From assembly GCA_004143645.1 (NCBI GenBank), contig RXPK01000081.1, forward strand, positions 351,561 to 415,560: a stretch of 64,000 bases of DNA. Direction: 5' to 3'. Made by a program: the position numbers and the translations under genes. A model generated the notes under the pieces. The model made no database searches and had not been told where the DNA came from. It was given only the letters and a program-made list of their open reading frames with translations. Within the stretch, counting starts at the first letter, position 1; the number at the start of each line of letters is the position of its first letter. Shown here piece after piece: positions 23,131-35,457 of this stretch. This DNA comes from Protaetia brevitarsis (lineage: Eukaryota; Arthropoda; Insecta; Coleoptera; Scarabaeidae).

Positions 23131-24885
23131 GTTATAAGTCCGTATTTTCTATGAAAATGCATTTTTAAGAGCGATGGTTCTCCTATGGTATAAGCAATTT
23201 ACTGCGTATAAGTACAATAATGAGAAGTACCTGTTCAGTGAAGTTTTCTGTTTTAAGTTAACTTTGTAAACATGAAAATAATGCAGTAAACGGATATTTA
23301 TTTTTGTATAGTCATATAATTTTAATATTTGCATATACGCTTTTTTTTTATTTATTAAAGCTTTACATAATTATAGCCCAGGGTTTTATTTTTCCTTCTT
23401 GGCACTTGGACCATTAGCACCTAAATTCTTCACAAGAACAGAACATAATAGGTTTGTTTGTAATAAAAATATTCTGTTGATATTATGAAAGGCTTCGTTG
23501 ACTTCTTATACAGTGATCGGCAGAAAGTGGGCAGCAGATGGGATTTTTTTTTTCTTATAAACTACCACAGCACATCTTGAAACTAAAATATCAAAAAAAT
23601 CAATCAAAGTTGCCAAAAAAGTAATTGTATAGGAGGGAAGGTCGAAAATATAAAGAATAAAGTATCTCAATTTTTGGGTTTAAAAGATTCGTTTATGAAT
23701 AAATGTTGTTTCAAATTCAACGCTACATACAAATGAAGTTTCGTTTAATTGTAGCAAAAAATGAAACTTAACCGTTTTTTTTTCTAGAATTATCTGTATA
23801 TAAATTAATTGAGACAGCAGTGATATCCTATTCTGTGTATCATTTGTAAGAGAAAATCAAGCATATACTATGTCATGTTAGTTAGTTTAAAATTTTGTAT
23901 AGCCTTGAGAAGGAAAACTTCCAAATGGGAATTATTTTTTCTGCACAACTTGTTTTGTATTGAAATAAAACGAAATAATTACAACATAGAAAACATCTCG
24001 AATGTTTTTTTTTTGCCCCAAAACTACCAAATACTTCTTTCTTTTCTTCTTTGAAGTTATTCAAAAAGTTCATGGCCTCCAAGATCACCAGACCTATCCT
24101 TCCTGGATTTCTTTTCTTTTTCCTTATAAAAAACAATGTTTACAAAGTTCGACCATTTAGAAATGTCGACCATCACTTAGAAAAGGTAATTGGACAATGT
24201 ATCGCGGAAATCAATCCTTTTTTTTACGTGCTAAGAGAATTTAATGCTAGATCTATAAAAAGTTCACCAAACAGTAGACATGTAGAAGTTTAATGTTTAT
24301 TCTTTACGTTAATTAATATCTGTTGTTGACATTATTGCAAATGCATTGTTTTATTTTTTCTTTTACTTGTGGTCATCAACATTAAGATCTACATAAAAAG
24401 AAAAACTAAGTTAAACTAATTGTGACTTTCTAATAATTACTAAAAACTTAAAACTAGATTTTATTATTTTGTTTCATTTGAAAACAAAACATATTGTGCA
24501 GCAAAAATAATTCCCATTTTGTAGTTTTTCTTTTCAAGGGTATAACATTTTTGAAACTAACTAATTTTGACATCGTATTGAATTTGAAACATTACTTAAT
24601 GGAATAATCATTTAAATCCAAAAACTGAGGTGGTACTTCACTCTCAGCTCAAGCTTAAGATATAAACGGATTAAATACGTGTTATACACGTAAAATTTGA
24701 AATTGGCCAATAAATTGCTAGGTGTAAAACGGCCTTTACACCACAAGTTACGATGCTTCAAGCTTACAGCGCTTACATCAGGCACGGTAGTCCAATGGTC
24801 CAAGTTTTGAATTCCAAAAGGTTCACAAGGTGCTGCAGATGCACAGCTTGGAGTGTCAACATTTCCTATACACCTACGCCCAACT
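23131..24885. other. 3' flank of MATH-BTB gene, non-coding
   Basis: The 3' UTR and flank are A/T rich, with candidate poly(A) signals at TATTAAA (about 23353) and AATAAAAA (about 23462). Two open frames near 23.9-24.3 kb on opposite strands lack motifs and were not called. Confidence 0.4.
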
Positions 24886-27553
24886 CCCAGATAACACGTA
24901 AGCTTACGATAAGCTTGCCACTTGCTTAACTTTACCTTGTCCAGACAAACTTAACAGTAAAAGGTTAATGCTGGGGTTAATGCAAGGTTGCGACAAAGTT
25001 ATTATATCAAGGTACGGTGACTTCGTGTATTTCCGGAGTGATTCGGCGTCAATCGTTTATCGAGTATTGATTTTTTTTGGTTTAACCGCCATTCCGCTAT
25101 TCTGTCATCGACCGCCATTATTTGTTGTGTCCAGTTGTGTTGTACGCGTTTGAGCTGTTTCAGTGTATAATAGTTTAAAACATCATTCATGCAAAAGTAA
25201 GTATTACCTAATTTTATATCTTTTACTAGATATGCGTTGTTGCTTCAAGAATATCAATAGTTTATAATTCTAACCGATGAATTGAACTGTGTCTGCCCCA
25301 GTTGCCCCAACTATTGCATATAATTCTAACCTAATTTTCTACACCATAAGCGCATAAGCCAATGCACTTAGTTTAAAAAGTTATAGTTTATATTTGCAAC
25401 TAGATAGCTTGTAGTATAATTTGATTTTATATAAATTTAGAAATTATGAATAATAAATGTTTGAGGTTTTTTTCAGTTTTAATGACAGTGTAATAGAATT
25501 TTAAATAAATTCAAAAAATACACATATAAATTTAGTGTTATAATTAATAAGAATATTATATATTATATATATTATATGTATTTGATCTCTTATTTCAAGA
25601 AATCATTCTAATGTTATCACTATTTTTTAGGAACGATTACAGTAATGAGTGTCACCAAATTAAATTAAACCAGGCGTAATGTGGAAGGTCTTTAGAAGAT
25701 TTTCTTTCATAGCAGAGTGTTTAGAAACTAAAATGGATATGGTTTAAGGTTTGGCCCAACAGCTGCCACAATACAACAGGCAGTATATGGTAACTAATAA
25801 GGATTAAGAGGAGAATCAATTTCATAACTTATGAAATTCTTTTTCAGCGAATATAGAAGCTTCTATGACATTAGTAAACATCAAATAGTTGAAAACTCTT
25901 CTTGGAGAAAAAAAAGTTGGTGAGTAATGATATTATTTAAATTATTACCTGTTTTTTTAAGTCCGAAACCATGTTCATTTATTGAATTAATTCCAACAAA
26001 AAATTTACAGATTTGATATTTGATATCAACCCATGGAAGGAACGTTAAGAGTTTGACATCAAACATCCTAAAAAGCCACTAGAGGACAATATTGCGGCAA
26101 ATCATTCTCTAACAGGGAAAAGCTTTAAAAAACCCTTTCCAGAAGACTGAAATGCTTAAATTATTTTTGGTGAGTATTTTATTTAATAACCACTAAGTAT
26201 AGTAAAAATAAGATAGTTTGTATTTTGTAGTAACGAGGGAAACAGTTACTTTTCATAATATCCACGACGACTTGTCGACTCTGGAAAACTGATAGCCGTT
26301 TCCCTTGTCTTCCCATCTCTGGTATTGTTTAATTTTTTTATAGTTGTCGTTTTTTATTACAGAGAATCGCGCAACACGATGGCAACGGCAAAAAGATTAT
26401 AGTGTTGTTTCTATATAAATATAAAAACGCAATCTAAATATGTATATATAAATATGTAGAAGTTTTTTTTTATTATTAAATACTGAAATTCTAATTTTAT
26501 TTGAATGAATTTTACTTGATGCAAACAGATGTGATTTGAAAACAATAAAATATTTTAGGAGACGATGGACGGCATCCGAAAAAATAAAAAGAACGCAAAT
26601 TATATTAATTTATTAAATTCTCTCTGAGTTTTGTTTAGCAATAATTTTGTGAAAAAACATTTTTGGAAACACTTGGAAGTTACATAAAGTTTATTTGTAC
26701 GAAATTTATTTTGGTTTCAGCTTGCTGGTTATAATTTTCCTTAAAATATTTTAGTAATTTTCAAAGTCACATGAAGAAAAGGTCATATACCCAACTCCTT
26801 TCCTTGACTATAGCCAAGCTTTAGAGAAAGCTTATACAAACTTGATAAAAGCTACAACAATCAAAACAAAATAGGAATTGGGTATTAATTTCTTCATTTT
26901 CTTGGTTTTTAGGTCAAAAATATGGAAATGTACATTAATAAGGACGTTTCACTTTGATTTCAAAAGCTTTTTCAAGTATACATATAAAAATATAAATTGT
27001 AAATGGTGTAACTTATAAGTAAATTGTTTAATAAATGATAAATCATAATTCAAAATTCATAGTAAACAATGTTTTGTTATTAAATAAAAAAATGTATACC
27101 ATTTATAATTTATATTTTACATATATCTTGAAAAAGCTCTTGAAATTAAAACGAAACGTCCTTAATGTACATTTCTATATTTTTATGACCTAGAAACCAA
27201 GAAAAAGAAGAAATGAATATCCAATTCCTACCTTGTTTTGATTGTTACAAACTTTTATCAAGGTTTGTACAGGCTTTCTCTAAAGCTTGGCTCAACATTG
27301 TCATTCCAACTTTGTCATATCGTTTACAGACAAGCTTATGGAACCTTGCCATGGTAACCTTATCACATGCTTTTACAGACAAGCTTAACTTGTAACCTTA
27401 CTTGGGAAAAACCTTGTCCTGTGTCAACTAGCAAGCTTGTCATAACCTTGCAGTAAGCTTACACCCTTGCCATAACAAGCTTGCTGACAACCTTTTTCCC
27501 TTGTCGGAACAACGTTTAAAAAGGCTTGTATTAACCTTAAATTGTTATCTGGG
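24886..27553. mobile_element. DNA transposon, 11-bp TIR with AAGCTTG-rich subterminal repeats
   Basis: CCCAGATAACA at 24886 and TGTTATCTGGG ending at 27553 form perfect inverted termini. The first 110 bp and last 330 bp are densely filled with short words such as AAGCTTG, TAAGCTT, ACCTTG and GTAACCTT, which look like subterminal transposase-binding repeats. The interior has no recognisable transposase, only short exon-like frames. The superfamily is not identified and no clear target duplication is seen. A large palindrome (26.8-27.3 kb) lies inside. Confidence 0.6.
26805..27300. repeat. 500-bp palindrome with Penelope-type LTR arms
   Basis: The arms (about 26805-27005 and 27090-27295) share CAAGCTTTAGAGAAAGC, AATTTCTTC...TTCTTGGTTT, ATGTACATTAA-GGACGTTTC and GCTTTTTCAAG. 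The centre is A/T rich around 27040. In each arm CTTGAAAAAGC...GAAACGTCC lies in the orientation expected of a Penelope-type LTR. The arms also include flanking AAGCTT-rich host-element sequence, so the inversion duplicated DNA outside the LTR. Confidence 0.6.
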
Positions 27554-28600
27554 CTTTGACGTCTCAAGCCGAGACCTTGGTTTTCGAACTTGTAACATGA
27601 ATACCAGTCTAACCATGTTATTTCCGTAAGGTTTTAACTTAATGTGGTAAAATTTGTGATGTCCTTCATAGATTGTTTGAGTCCTGGTGCCGTGATACTT
27701 TTTTCTGGACGAGTCGTTTTAAAAATTGAACATATTATATTACTTGATGGATGAACGATTTCACTAAAGAGAGCTTTATGGAATAAATCTGAAATGCAAT
27801 AGACATATTCCAATTGTATATGAGTATATTTCAATAAAACACGTATAAATCATTTTAAAAATTTATTACCTTGGCTAAATAAAAAAAAAAATAATCTTTA
27901 ACCTCAAAATTTTGAAATATAAAAGTATTCGTAAAACTGGTATATTGTTTCATCGTTAGTCATTTTATGTTTCGTTCTTTATGTAACTTGTAACAATAAA
28001 AATACCATTTTATTATTTATCATTTATTAGTAAGTACATTAAAGTATATCAACATCAAAAACAATGTAAATACATATGTAGAAGTACATCACAATAATTT
28101 TAATACTGCATTCAATTACTAAAAATATTTATACGTTGCGTATCTATTACAACTACCACAAATACATATAAAACATCGAAAATATATATCGCTCATTATT
28201 ATAATATAAAATTCGTGCGTTACAAATAGTCTTAAACATGCTTTTAGTTGGGGATAAATATCGTCATTGACATCACATGAGGTATTGATGGGCCTAAGAG
28301 AGTAATTAAAATATCTGTTCCGGTTTCGTTGCAAATTTCCTTTCATGATATGTAATTAGTAGTAACAAAATAGAGACAATAACTTTTTAGACACTATACA
28401 CATCTATTTGATTATTACATTATTGCACAATTTACTTTGAGTGATTAAAATATATTTTAAGCATGATTAGCCAATATTGAGGAAGTCACTAGGTATCACT
28501 CGACGTAAATAAGCTGGTATAAATACCGTCTAGAGTTTCTTATATAACTATACTACCGGTTACAATATCTTAAAATTAAACAAAAAATAGTTATCCGCTA
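27554..28600. other. no recognised feature
   Basis: AT-rich DNA. Frames on the minus strand at 27.6-27.8 and 28.1-28.3 kb carry no motif. Confidence 0.4.
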
Positions 28601-28606
28601 AAGTTT

Positions 28607-28765
28607 CTATGCTAGAATATCGATGGGAGAATGCCATATTTTGATTCCACGATTTCTTGCTTGGGACTTCAAAGGTAGAAGTACTGGCATCTTCAATTCT
28701 AGATCTTCCAATTTACCAGACGACCTTCGTCGTCGTTGAAGATATCGTATGGCACAGGGATGCAT
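28607..28765 (-). CDS. possible terminal exon, unknown protein
   Basis: The minus-strand frame reads ...AIRYLQRRRRSSGKLEDLEL followed by KMPVLLPLKSQARNRGIKIW and HSPIDILA-stop. Base composition is less A/T-rich and residue use more protein-like than the surroundings. A potential acceptor (AGTATCAG|CTG) lies just upstream at about 28790. No family was recognised and no upstream exon was found. It could be part of a 3' UTR. Confidence 0.25.
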   Translation of the reverse strand: MHPCAIRYLQRRRRSSGKLEDLELKMPVLLPLKSQARNRGIKIWHSPIDILA

Positions 28766-28799
28766 TGCCAGGTTCACATAAATCAGCTGATACTATTCA

Positions 28800-30050
28800 G
28801 TAACCAAAATACCCTATCATCTTCAAAGTAGTAGACACGTAACAGGATAAAAATTTCGCGCATAATTGCAACAAATGGCAATCTTACGCAGAACAAGGAC
28901 TTTTTTAACGTAAAACATCACTAATATGATAATATATGCTTGATAATAATTTACCAAAAGTGGCAAGGGTGCTATTTAAACCTAGCAGTGATTTGGTAGA
29001 TATTAAAATGTTAGAGCCCAACAAATCATTCACATTTCTCTTCCGCTAAAATCTAGAATACTAGTTTCTTATACTTAGTTTCCTTAGATTATTATAAAAA
29101 AAATCTATCTGACGGAGTAATATTCTCGAATACTCTACTAAATTAAAATCAGTGCTTTTTCTTTCGTATCTCCGTAAATGGTTTCCTTTCCATAACTTGT
29201 CTACTATTAAAAATTTTTTTTTGCTTTGCGATAATATAGCTACAGATTCAAAGCAGCATAGTACACAACTATATAAGTTACAATATTAGATTCTCAATGT
29301 GTATATAGAATACACCTAAAAACTGCTAAAAATATCACATAAATACAAAAATATATAATAGAGACCACATTATTGGAATCATTGGTTGTTTGAACAGATC
29401 ATTCAAAATATAAAAAAAAATGCAAACTACTCATCCTTCCGAGCGCTATGAATTCTGTGAATGGGTTTTCCTTGTTAACTCAGAAACTTGGGAATTTAAA
29501 TTAGAGTGAAATACATATGTCAAAATCACAATTTGGTACCTATCTCTTGTCGTTCCAAAGAGAAACAATTTTTGTGAATTCTCTAAAGTAAACTAAAGCG
29601 CATCTGTAAGATTAACAAAAAAGAATAATGTATCCTGAACTTTTTTGGATTGATTATAGTAATACCATTCCATTTGAATTTTTCGATAAAATCGCATGAA
29701 TAAAACAATCTACCAGATAACTCCATCTAGCTTCCATTTAAAGCCATAAAGCAAACCGTATTATTACAAAAACTACGCTCTCGCCTATTTAATATTCTCC
29801 TTACAATGACTCCAAGGTTTTTAAAATCGATTGATATATTTACTAAACTTACACGGACTTAATAATGGATGGAAATGTTAAAAAAAAAAGAAAATGATTA
29901 CCTGCACCACCTCGCAAAACTTTAGAAATAGAAACTTAAAAAATATTTTTAATGATATTTACATGATCAAATTTATCAGTATAATTTTTATCCAAAATTC
30001 TAAGAAAAACCATTACCAAGATATGGCCGATCGTCACCCTTAACAAATCA
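28800..30050. other. no recognised feature
   Basis: Very A/T-rich, no convincing open frame, no clear repeat. Confidence 0.4.
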
Positions 30051-30056
30051 GCCTGT

Positions 30057-31037
30057 ACAGGGTGTCTGTTTATATTTTGAACCTTACCTACAGGCTGTTT
30101 TGTTTAAGATCAGAAAAACACTTTAAACACAAAGTTATAGGATTTTTGCTCTATTATCTTTTACAATTTTCGAAATTGATATTATCTCATAAATTGGTAG
30201 AAAAATAAATACAAGCATTTTTTTTAAATATAACACCCTGTATATTATTAGATAGTATGAAAGGCCTCTTTTCACTTTCTAATATATATAAAATTGATAT
30301 TTGAATTACTCGAGTTTATATTATTTAAACTGTGTCAGTGAAAAGTCGATATTATCATGAAAGACGTTTTACATGACATCTTGCGTAACATTAAAAATAT
30401 TTTATATTATTTCATTAAATATAGGATATTCGACGGAAAAAAAGGGTGAATTATTTAGAATTTTTTATGCCAGTAATAATAGAATATCAATAGTTAAACA
30501 ACAATTTGGTCAAATTAAATTTGATTTTAAGCAGAGACCCGATTTTATCGTAAACACAATTACAAAAAAGTTCATGAGAAACGCTGTAAATTGTATAAAT
30601 AATGGCGGTGGTTATGTTGAAAATTTTTATCATTTTAGTTTTTGTTTCGTTTTAGAACTAGATATTATATTCTTCTTTATATTATATTTCATACTTTTCA
30701 TGGCAATCACTGATACAGTTTATGAAATGAACTCGAGTAAGAATTCAGAAAGCCGTTTCTGAATTCTTACTTCAAATACTTACATTCAAATATCAACAAT
30801 TTATATATATTTCGAAATCAGTGAAAAGAAGTATTTCATAATATTCAACAATATAGGTTGTATTAAAAAAAAATGCAAATTGTATTCATTTGTTTACCAA
30901 TTTATAAAATAACATCAACTTTGAAATTAGTAAAAAGTAATAGAGCAAAAATCGTATTACTTTTGTATTTAAAGTTTTTTTCTACCTTAAATAATACAGC
31001 CTGTAGGTGGGGGTCAAAATATAAACGGACACCTGTA
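30057..31037 (+). mobile_element. internally deleted mariner/Tc-like transposon with about 300-bp TIRs
   Basis: The ends CAGGGTGTCTGTTTATATTT and, inverted, CAGGTGTCCGTTTATATTTT are flanked by TA on both sides, the target of the Tc1/mariner superfamily. Similarity between the arms extends about 280-300 bp inward (TACAGGCTGT, TTTTTGCTCTATTA, TTTATAAATTGGT, CTTTTCACT). The 420-bp core encodes a 129-codon frame joining a transposase start to a transposase end. It is non-autonomous. Confidence 0.75.
30373..30762 (+). pseudogene. transposase with deleted core (N- and C-terminus fused)
   Basis: YSTEKKGELFRIFYASNNRI followed by SIVKQQFGQIKF matches the first helix-turn-helix of insect mariner/Tc-like transposases (YS-x-EE-x-x-M...). 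It is followed almost at once by ITKKFMRNAVNCINNGGGYV then ENFYHF, the family's C-terminal end (R-x-x-x-CI-x-x-NGGHFEHLL). The whole DDE catalytic domain is absent. The open frame survives across the deletion, then continues into arm-derived hydrophobic residues. The product could at most bind DNA. Confidence 0.6.
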
Positions 31038-31607
31038 CATAAGTATTAAGATAAAAATATGCTGCTATAATATAACAATAACAATGCAATCTTTTTGATT
31101 TATATGAGAATATAGTAATCAATAAATACTATATATGATTATGTAATTAAATTCGTTTTCACTATGCTCCTATCCCTTATAGCCGGCTCTTATCGGCTAA
31201 CACAGGATTAAATATGAACTCTTTTTACACAAAATAGCTATCTTCACTGAAATTTTTTTATTTAGAAAATGGTCTAGCAACAAAAACATCACAATAGGCT
31301 TGAAATTAGTCGTCCAGAGAAAACAACATTAAGAGAGTTAATTTTTGGAATTTTGATAACTATGATTATCAACAAATAGAATATACATTTCTTTAAAACA
31401 AGGATCAGATTACACCCGGAAAGATCGCTTTTATGTTTGAGTAACGCACTTGAATCACAATTTAAATGAATTAAAAATGCTTTCCACCATTCTGACTCCA
31501 ATAAGGAAAGTACTATCTTACGTCCTTATAAAATACTGATGAAATAAATGCAACATTTAGCAAACACATAAATAAATATATAAATAAAATTAAGCATTGT
31601 TTACAGA

Positions 31608-33241
31608 TTAGTCAATAGTTGTCTTACTAGCAAAGGAAGTCAACGAAGATATTTCGTTAGGACTGGGATCAGTAGGTAAACGACTGAATTCTACTTCCTC
31701 CCCATGCTCACCGCAGATTGGTTCAGCTGGCCATTGCTTATGACTTGGAGCATACAACATTAGCATGGCACAAATGTAAATATTCCACATCCCATATACA
31801 CCAGTATACATTGCAGAAGCAATTTCTATATCATATCCACCCATATCATCATCCCAATTATGCTGATCCTCACTCACTTGGCCAAATATAAAAGTAATAA
31901 TAGTTACAGCGGCGCATACGACGGTAGCAAGCATGAGGAAGTTGAAGCGATATATAATACCTTCATAATGCAATCGTCTTGCAGTGGACATAGTGGGTAA
32001 TGCCGTTTTCTTAATGCTAATATTCCGGAATACACGCCAAATCATATAGCATAAGAAAATAAAATAAATACTAGCTGACATCCCTGCAAGTATTATAAAT
32101 GATAGTGCCAAATTTGTACCGATTGGAGTAACCCAAATCGTGTAGAAGGGATTCCTTAACTGAACACCACGTTCACATAAATCAAATATTAACAGTGATG
32201 TGCAACCAATTATAATAGCGCTAAGATGTTTCCAGTATAATTTCAATGAATTTTTCTCACCGTTATCTTGTATTAACATGTGCTCCCCCGCAAAAACAAG
32301 CCAAAAGGATAGCAGCATGGAGTAGAAAATACCTTGTCGAATGTCGCTTAATAATAACATGAAAGGCATATCAAAATATAATGTTAAATATTCGATAGGT
32401 AAGTCGAGAAATGCTAAAGCACCTGCTAAAGATATAAGCATATACTCAAGCAAAGCTGGTGTTCTCGATAAGATAGACACCCTCCGCCAGAACCAAATCA
32501 TAATAGCTACTACAATCGGAAAAAATACAAACTTCATAATCATCCATATCATAGTGAAACCCCCATTCATATGTATAATATGCAATTGTATATCTTCAAT
32601 ACGTGCTTTAAAACTATTTTTACCATTATCGTCTGGTAATCGTAAATTTAAAATATAAAAATCATGATAAAGCGAACCTATTTCAAACAGTGGCACTACG
32701 GAGCAAGAATAGCCATATCCATCTAATTTTGTTTCAATTGAACCATCACCGGAACAGTCCATCAGCCTTCTTTCCACAGCACTTGCATAGGGCTTCCATT
32801 CTTTTTCGCCTTGATTCTTATAACCTAATTTTGCATCTAATGTCAACTCAACTATAGGATCCAATGTCAGTGGAGGTACGTGCACTAAATCGATTTGAAG
32901 TACACCCACGAGATTTTGTTGCCATCGGGAGAAACCACCAGGAGGCATGCTTAATGGTAATTGTACCACGAACACCAAGTTTTTAGGTGTTAATTTACTT
33001 GTAAGTTCTTCGTTATGTAAATCAACAATTCTGCCATCCCTACAGTATTCTGTGGTGAACCATCTATCTGTTTTGCCTCCACTTTCGTCGTAACATACCG
33101 TAGCGAAATTCCTTGCGTGCCGGCCGGCGAAGAAGCCATGAAACCGCCGATCAGGAAACATGCCACTTGACATATTAAAAGAATGCTTACAAGTACACTT
33201 AACTTTCTTCCACTGAGATTTTCTAGAACCGTGCCTGGCAT
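31608..33241 (-). CDS. wls: Wntless (Wnt cargo receptor), frameshifted near N-terminus
   Basis: Multipass membrane protein that carries lipidated Wnt from the Golgi to the plasma membrane. ATG at 33241 (GCAAAATGCC context) opens MPGTVLENLSGRKLSVLVSI, the conserved Wls start and first membrane segment. After SSPAGTQ (about 33115) the match continues in another frame: NFATVCYDESGGKTDRWF and onward without break to TAA/TAG-type termination at 31608. Landmarks are the lumenal GOLD-like region (FSRWQQNLVGVLQIDL, VELTLDAKLGYKNQGE, EIGSLYHDFYILNLRLP), then NGGFTMIWMIMKF, WFWRRVSILSRTPALLEYML, LLLSDIRQGIFYSMLLSFWL, FAGEHMLIQ, FDLCERGVQLRNPFYTIWVT, ARRLHYEGIIYRFNFLMLAT and TGVYGMWNIYICAMLMLYAP then SHK. 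About 543 codons in total, the usual family length, in one exon. The shift (one base missing or two extra near 33110-33125) is either an assembly error or a real lesion. AATAAA lies on this strand near 31260. Confidence 0.93.
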
Positions 33242-33928
33242 TTTGCTGGGTAATTTATGTTGTATTAGTTGTATTGTAACAGTTTATTACAACGCCATTT
33301 CATATGTTAATTTTAGAAAACTAGAATCATCAATTTCATAAATATATACACTAACTGCACTAGCATACACAAACAAAAAGCTAAAGAGTGCGCATGCTTA
33401 GAAATGAGTTCTTTTCGAATGTGTATACATCACCATCCACAAGTAATAGCTCAACACTTTATTGTTCTTTATTTTGTACATGTACAAAGATTTTTATTAA
33501 TAAAGGCTATAGCCGAATAAACTAGTGAAATAGACCCTTGTACACATTTGGCTATTTTTTTTTCTAAAATTTTTCGAGTTTATAACAATTAAGATGAACA
33601 AAGATTTCTTTACGTTAACCTACGATATATTCTTTTGGGCTCGTAGTCAGTGTTGCCATGTCTATTACAATTGTAATAGCTCCATTACTTTTTTGAAAAT
33701 TCTAGTCCCCTATTATTACTAATTCTTTTTTTTCTTTAATAACGCATTTACAATACGGCGGAGAGAAAATAAGAGGCACGTAGATTAAGTGTCTATTACC
33801 TTTTTGACAAAATTTTGTTACAAATTTACCTTGTGGTAACACTGCTCGAGTACCTACATATGTTGTAGCAAATACAATATAAATACTAGTATTATATTTG
33901 GTTGTAGATATGTAGATAGTTTTATTTC

Positions 33929-33964
33929 AAATATGTTCTTATAGCAAACTATAAGAACATATTT
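33929..33964. repeat. perfect 16-bp hairpin
   Basis: AAATATGTTCTTATAG and its exact complement are separated by CAAA. No coding gene nearby uses it. It is possibly the scar of a tiny foldback. Confidence 0.7.
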
Positions 33965-34132
33965 ATGACGATAGGTACAGAGATAGTTTATAGGTTTTAA
34001 TATAGTTTTTGGTTAATAATTGGTTTTTATTTGTTTTAACTATGTTCCACCAATTCGACCCTTTTGTAACTTTAACATGTAATAGCTAACCAATGAACAA
34101 ATAAGATATATTTTTTTGGTAGGTGTCACTTT

Positions 34133-34146
34133 GGGGGGGGGGGGGG
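34133..34146 (+). repeat. G14 homopolymer
   Basis: Fourteen consecutive G in an otherwise A/T-rich region. It is either a true poly-G tract or a length-uncertain sequencing artefact. Confidence 0.9.
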
Positions 34147-35457
34147 TTAGTATAAAAAATTATACTTCTCGTTTTTTACAGTTTCCAGTGTCACAAAAAT
34201 TCTGAAAAAACTATATTATAATGAGTTTATAGACAGTCAAGTACAGTTTAAATTTCATAAAGATATCTTCAATATGGATATATAAATACAACACTGAAAT
34301 AATATATAATATAAGATACTTTATTTATAAAAGTTATAGTGTTTGAACAAAGTTATGCACAACGATGTGCCTTTCACAGTGTTAGGGCAGTTGAATAGAG
34401 CAGACTTAATGAGTCTAAGCCTGTATGACACGATCAAAGTGTATCAAGCTTTTTAGAAAATATCCAAACTTTGTTACCAAAGTTTATTTGTTTTACTCTT
34501 TACCCTCAACAACATTAGATGTTGTTGTTGTTGGTTTTACTCGACGCAGTTTAAGCGTAGGTGGATGAGGCGTTATAACTTATTTACAAATCAAAGCCAC
34601 ATCGATAATGTGGCTTTCTAAATGCATATAGCGCACCGCTCGTAGCACAATAAACTAATTTACCACGTGATTACAATAACCAATGGACTTCCAGATGCTA
34701 AACTGCGATAAATGTTTTGTTGTAAAACAGAGCGCGATGAGAAATGTATAGTTTAGCTATTGCTGCATAGATGGCAATGTTCGGTAATGTATTTATACTG
34801 TACAAGAGAAGGGTAGAAAGTGCGACTACCCCGCCCACTTCCCGTCATTAAAACTCCAAACATATATTTTAACATTGAAGATAAACAGAAAGTTGTAATA
34901 GATGATCATATATTTTCAATTAAATTATTGTAAATTAATTTAACCCAAGAGAAACTCAGCTTAGCTTTTTCCAAACTATAAAAACTTCTTTTTTTCTCTT
35001 ATATCTAATTACATTTTTCAGGGAAAATAAAGGATAAAGGAAAGTTAGCATACACCAAAAAGTGAATTTAATCAGTTTATTGATAATCCACATTATGCTT
35101 GTAATTAACAAGTATCAACAAGAATACCTACACAGCTAAGATCACAATAGGAGTACTATACACATACAAAGATAAGTCTTAATCACTGATACACACATTC
35201 AAAAGGCACCTCTCGATAAAAATGACAATGACAAGAAACTTCAAATGCAAAATTGTACACGTAATTTTATAAAAAATTAAATAAATATAAAAGATGTATA
35301 ATTAAGTATGAAATACGCTTGTCTAATGATAGGTAAAATATGAATTAATAAAATTTCGAAACAGTATTTCAATAAAAATGTATAAGTTATAAGGTATATA
35401 AAAAAAGTTAAATAGTTAAATAATGTTTAAAAACTAAGATATTTATTTAAAAACTAG

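Larger units (their letters stand above)
33242..35450. other. intergenic region between wls and Tak1
   Basis: Contains the wls upstream region and the Tak1 3' flank. Within it are a perfect 18-nt palindrome CTATTACAATTGTAATAG (33662-33679), a strong hairpin (33929-33964) and a 14-G run. No further coding exon was seen. Confidence 0.5.

Noticed and set aside
32341..32658. Plus-strand 105-codon frame
   Set aside because: It is the antisense shadow of the wntless coding sequence.
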